NCBI GenBank assembly: GCA_023393155.1 | Contig: JAEWML010000163.1 | Location: 1-7,135 of the forward strand | Source of the DNA: Bacillota bacterium | GTDB taxonomy: Bacteria > Bacillota > Clostridia > Oscillospirales > Oscillospiraceae | Reading direction: 5' to 3' | Length of the DNA: 7,135 bases | Shown: positions 6,141 through 7,135 of the stretch, one piece after another | How the letters are laid out: each line of letters opens with the position of its first letter | Position numbering within the stretch: the first letter of the stretch is position 1 | Notes under the pieces: model-generated | What the model saw: only the letters and a program-made list of their open reading frames with translations | What the model was told of the DNA's origin: nothing | Database searches by the model: none | Translations under genes and position numbers: made by a program

Positions 6141-6947
6141 ATGCGCAATCAATCCAATAAGGAGCGGATGGAACGCTGGAGCGTCCAGTCCCCTGAGACG
6201 CCGGGTTTTCATGCGGTCATCACTCCTGAGACCTGCGAATGCCGTGAAGCGCAGATTTATCGGCTAAACCTGAAAGCCGGAGACTCTTATGTGTTGGAGA
6301 CACAGGCACTGGAGATGAACCCGGTTTTAATTGAAGGCTCCGCAAGATTGTCTGATCATTCATTGTTGCATCAGACCATGAAAAAACTTGACGCATTTTA
6401 TCTTCCCGGCGGCGACTCCATCCGCATCACCGCGCTGGAGGACAGCATTTTCTATATCGCCGCGGCAAAGTGCGAGGGCGTGGGCACTCCGTTTTTCCGG
6501 TCGTTCGACCTAAGTCTGCCCATCGGCGATATTCACCAGATTCACGGCAGCGGCGTGGGCCGTCGGGAGGTTATGTTTACCCTGTCCCATCAGGAGCCTG
6601 CCTCCAAACTGATCTGCGGACTTACCTGGGGCGGCGAGGGCGCCTGGACCAGTTGGCCCCCGCACCAGCATGAACGGGACCTGGAGGAGGTTTACTGTTA
6701 TTTCGATATGCCCCTGCCTCACTTCGGCCTGCATATCAGCTATCTCGAAAGCGGCGGGGTGGAGGACATTGTGACCCACACTGTCCACTCTGGAACGATG
6801 GTGCAGGCTCCCGCCGGCTATCATCCCACCGTGGCCTGTCCCGGCACGCGCAATGCGTATTTTTGGGTGCTGGCAGCGTTCTCTCAGCCCAGCCGCCGGT
6901 ATGATCTGGCAGTTCTGGACCCGGCTTTGGAAAGCTTCCAGTCCTGA
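6141..6947 (+). CDS. iolB: KduI/IolB-family cupin isomerase, closest in motif to 5-deoxy-glucuronate isomerase
   Basis: A 268-residue bicupin protein, the family's normal length (about 270). These metal-dependent isomerases interconvert keto and aldo sugar acids: IolB acts on 5-deoxy-glucuronate in inositol breakdown, and KduI acts on 5-keto-4-deoxyuronate in pectin and uronate breakdown. The C-terminal metal site reads PPHQHERDLEEVYCY (H175, H177 and E182 or E183), with AGYHP contributing H228. The doubled LEEVY and the GYHP motif resemble IolB rather than KduI, whose site reads HTHERRMEVY. The N-terminal half is less conserved. The start at 6141 is chosen over the in-frame ATG at 6126 because GGAGG (6128-6132) overlaps that earlier codon and lies 8 nt before 6141. 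No other inositol genes are visible, and the next gene is a KduD-like dehydrogenase, so the true substrate may be a uronate derivative. Family assignment is strong; substrate is open. Confidence 0.8.
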   Translation: MRNQSNKERMERWSVQSPETPGFHAVITPETCECREAQIYRLNLKAGDSYVLETQALEMNPVLIEGSARLSDHSLLHQTMKKLDAFYLPGGDSIRITALEDSIFYIAAAKCEGVGTPFFRSFDLSLPIGDIHQIHGSGVGRREVMFTLSHQEPASKLICGLTWGGEGAWTSWPPHQHERDLEEVYCYFDMPLPHFGLHISYLESGGVEDIVTHTVHSGTMVQAPAGYHPTVACPGTRNAYFWVLAAFSQPSRRYDLAVLDPALESFQS

Positions 6948-6985
6948 CCGCGCACATTTTTCAATACACAGGAGGAAATTCAAGT

Positions 6986-7135
6986 ATGACCAATCTGTTT
7001 GACATTTCCGGCCGCCGCGCCCTTCATGTCTTGACCGGTGCCCCAGCGGTGGGCGGGAATGCGGTCGGTAATCTCTTTATAGCGGGGGTTTGCGGGATCG
7101 GTGAGGGCGGTGTTCATCTCCGTGTCCATATAGCC
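6986..7135 (+). CDS. Start of a short-chain dehydrogenase gene, broken after about 13 codons
   Basis: ATG at 6986 has AGGAGG at 6970-6975, 10 nt upstream, and lies 38 nt after the isomerase stop. The first residues, MTNLFDISGRRAL, are the typical N-terminus of a KduD or gluconate 5-dehydrogenase-type SDR. The expected continuation is the Rossmann glycine motif (VTGxxxGIG). Instead the frame continues as HVLTGAPAVGG and onwards, without SDR character, to the window end. It stays open but is not credible protein, because the opposite strand encodes genuine SDR sequence there. The ribosome binding site and first codons are therefore real, and everything after about 7024 is a foreign join. If the join is real the product is non-functional; if it is an artefact, an intact dehydrogenase gene follows isomerase in the genome. 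Confidence 0.7.
   Translation, partial: MTNLFDISGRRALHVLTGAPAVGGNAVGNLFIAGVCGIGEGGVHLRVHIA
7013..7135 (-). pseudogene. Inverted internal/C-terminal fragment of an SDR dehydrogenase
   Basis: Read on the minus strand from the window end, the 41 codons to 7013 give GYMDTEMNTAL, then RYKEITDRIPAHRWGTGQD, then MKGAA. This matches the substrate-loop and C-terminal region of KduD or gluconate 5-dehydrogenase-type SDRs (family pattern PGYxxTxM, RIPAGRWGxPxDLxGA, then VFLAS). After MKGAA the frame turns into the reverse complement of the plus-strand SDR start (AGNVKQIGHT, stop at 6982-6980) and lacks the roughly 30-40 C-terminal residues. It is thus a fragment joined head-to-head with the N-terminal piece of an SDR gene. 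It could come from the same gene or a paralogue. Confidence 0.72.

Noticed and set aside
4674..6212. 512-codon open frame on the minus strand
   Set aside because: It lies wholly antisense to dctQ/dctM and the downstream gap, is extremely rich in G, H, D, Q and N, has no recognisable domain, and is explained by GC-biased codon use of the real genes.
1..7135. CRISPR array, tRNA/rRNA, IS element or phage genes
   Set aside because: I saw no spaced repeats, no clover-leaf or rRNA sequence, and no transposase, integrase or phage motifs.

Overview
The window looks like chromosomal DNA from a moderately GC-rich member of the Clostridia, probably a gut Oscillospiraceae-type organism. This is inferred from strong AGGAGG-type ribosome binding sites, a lipoprotein signal ending in LAGC, a Tex plus zincin-like metallopeptidase pair, and a TRAP transporter next to a sugar-acid enzyme. 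All intact genes read rightwards.

Left part (1-1719): the 3' half of tex (S1-domain RNA-binding transcription accessory protein), then a small HExxH metallopeptidase gene 35 nt downstream, closed by an intrinsic terminator. This is ordinary housekeeping sequence. A 371-nt gene-free stretch follows. It holds a good sigma-A-type promoter with several inverted repeats and a roughly 160-nt structured leader.

Middle and right part (2039-7135): a sugar-acid utilisation locus. It consists of a FadR-subfamily GntR regulator, a complete TRAP transporter (lipoprotein binding protein, small DctQ and large DctM subunits), a cupin isomerase of the KduI/IolB family that is closer to IolB, and the start of a short-chain dehydrogenase. 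The likely logic is that the regulator senses a sugar acid or catabolite, the transporter imports a uronate-like acid, and the isomerase and dehydrogenase begin its breakdown. The substrate cannot be read from sequence; hexuronates or inositol-derived acids are the best guesses.

Two observations stand out. First, a 16-bp element, AATWCATCTGATSATT, occurs three times: twice around the dctP promoter (in opposite orientations, centres 130 bp apart) and once before the isomerase gene. It has the geometry of a FadR-family operator and is a candidate binding site for the encoded regulator. Second, the dehydrogenase gene breaks after about 13 codons. From there to the window end the opposite strand encodes an internal to C-terminal piece of a dehydrogenase of the same family, so the gene is joined head-to-head to an inverted piece of itself or of a paralogue. 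This is either a real inversion or fold-back rearrangement, or a chimeric join near a contig end. Apart from these I see no phage, CRISPR, IS element, RNA gene or obviously new multi-gene system.
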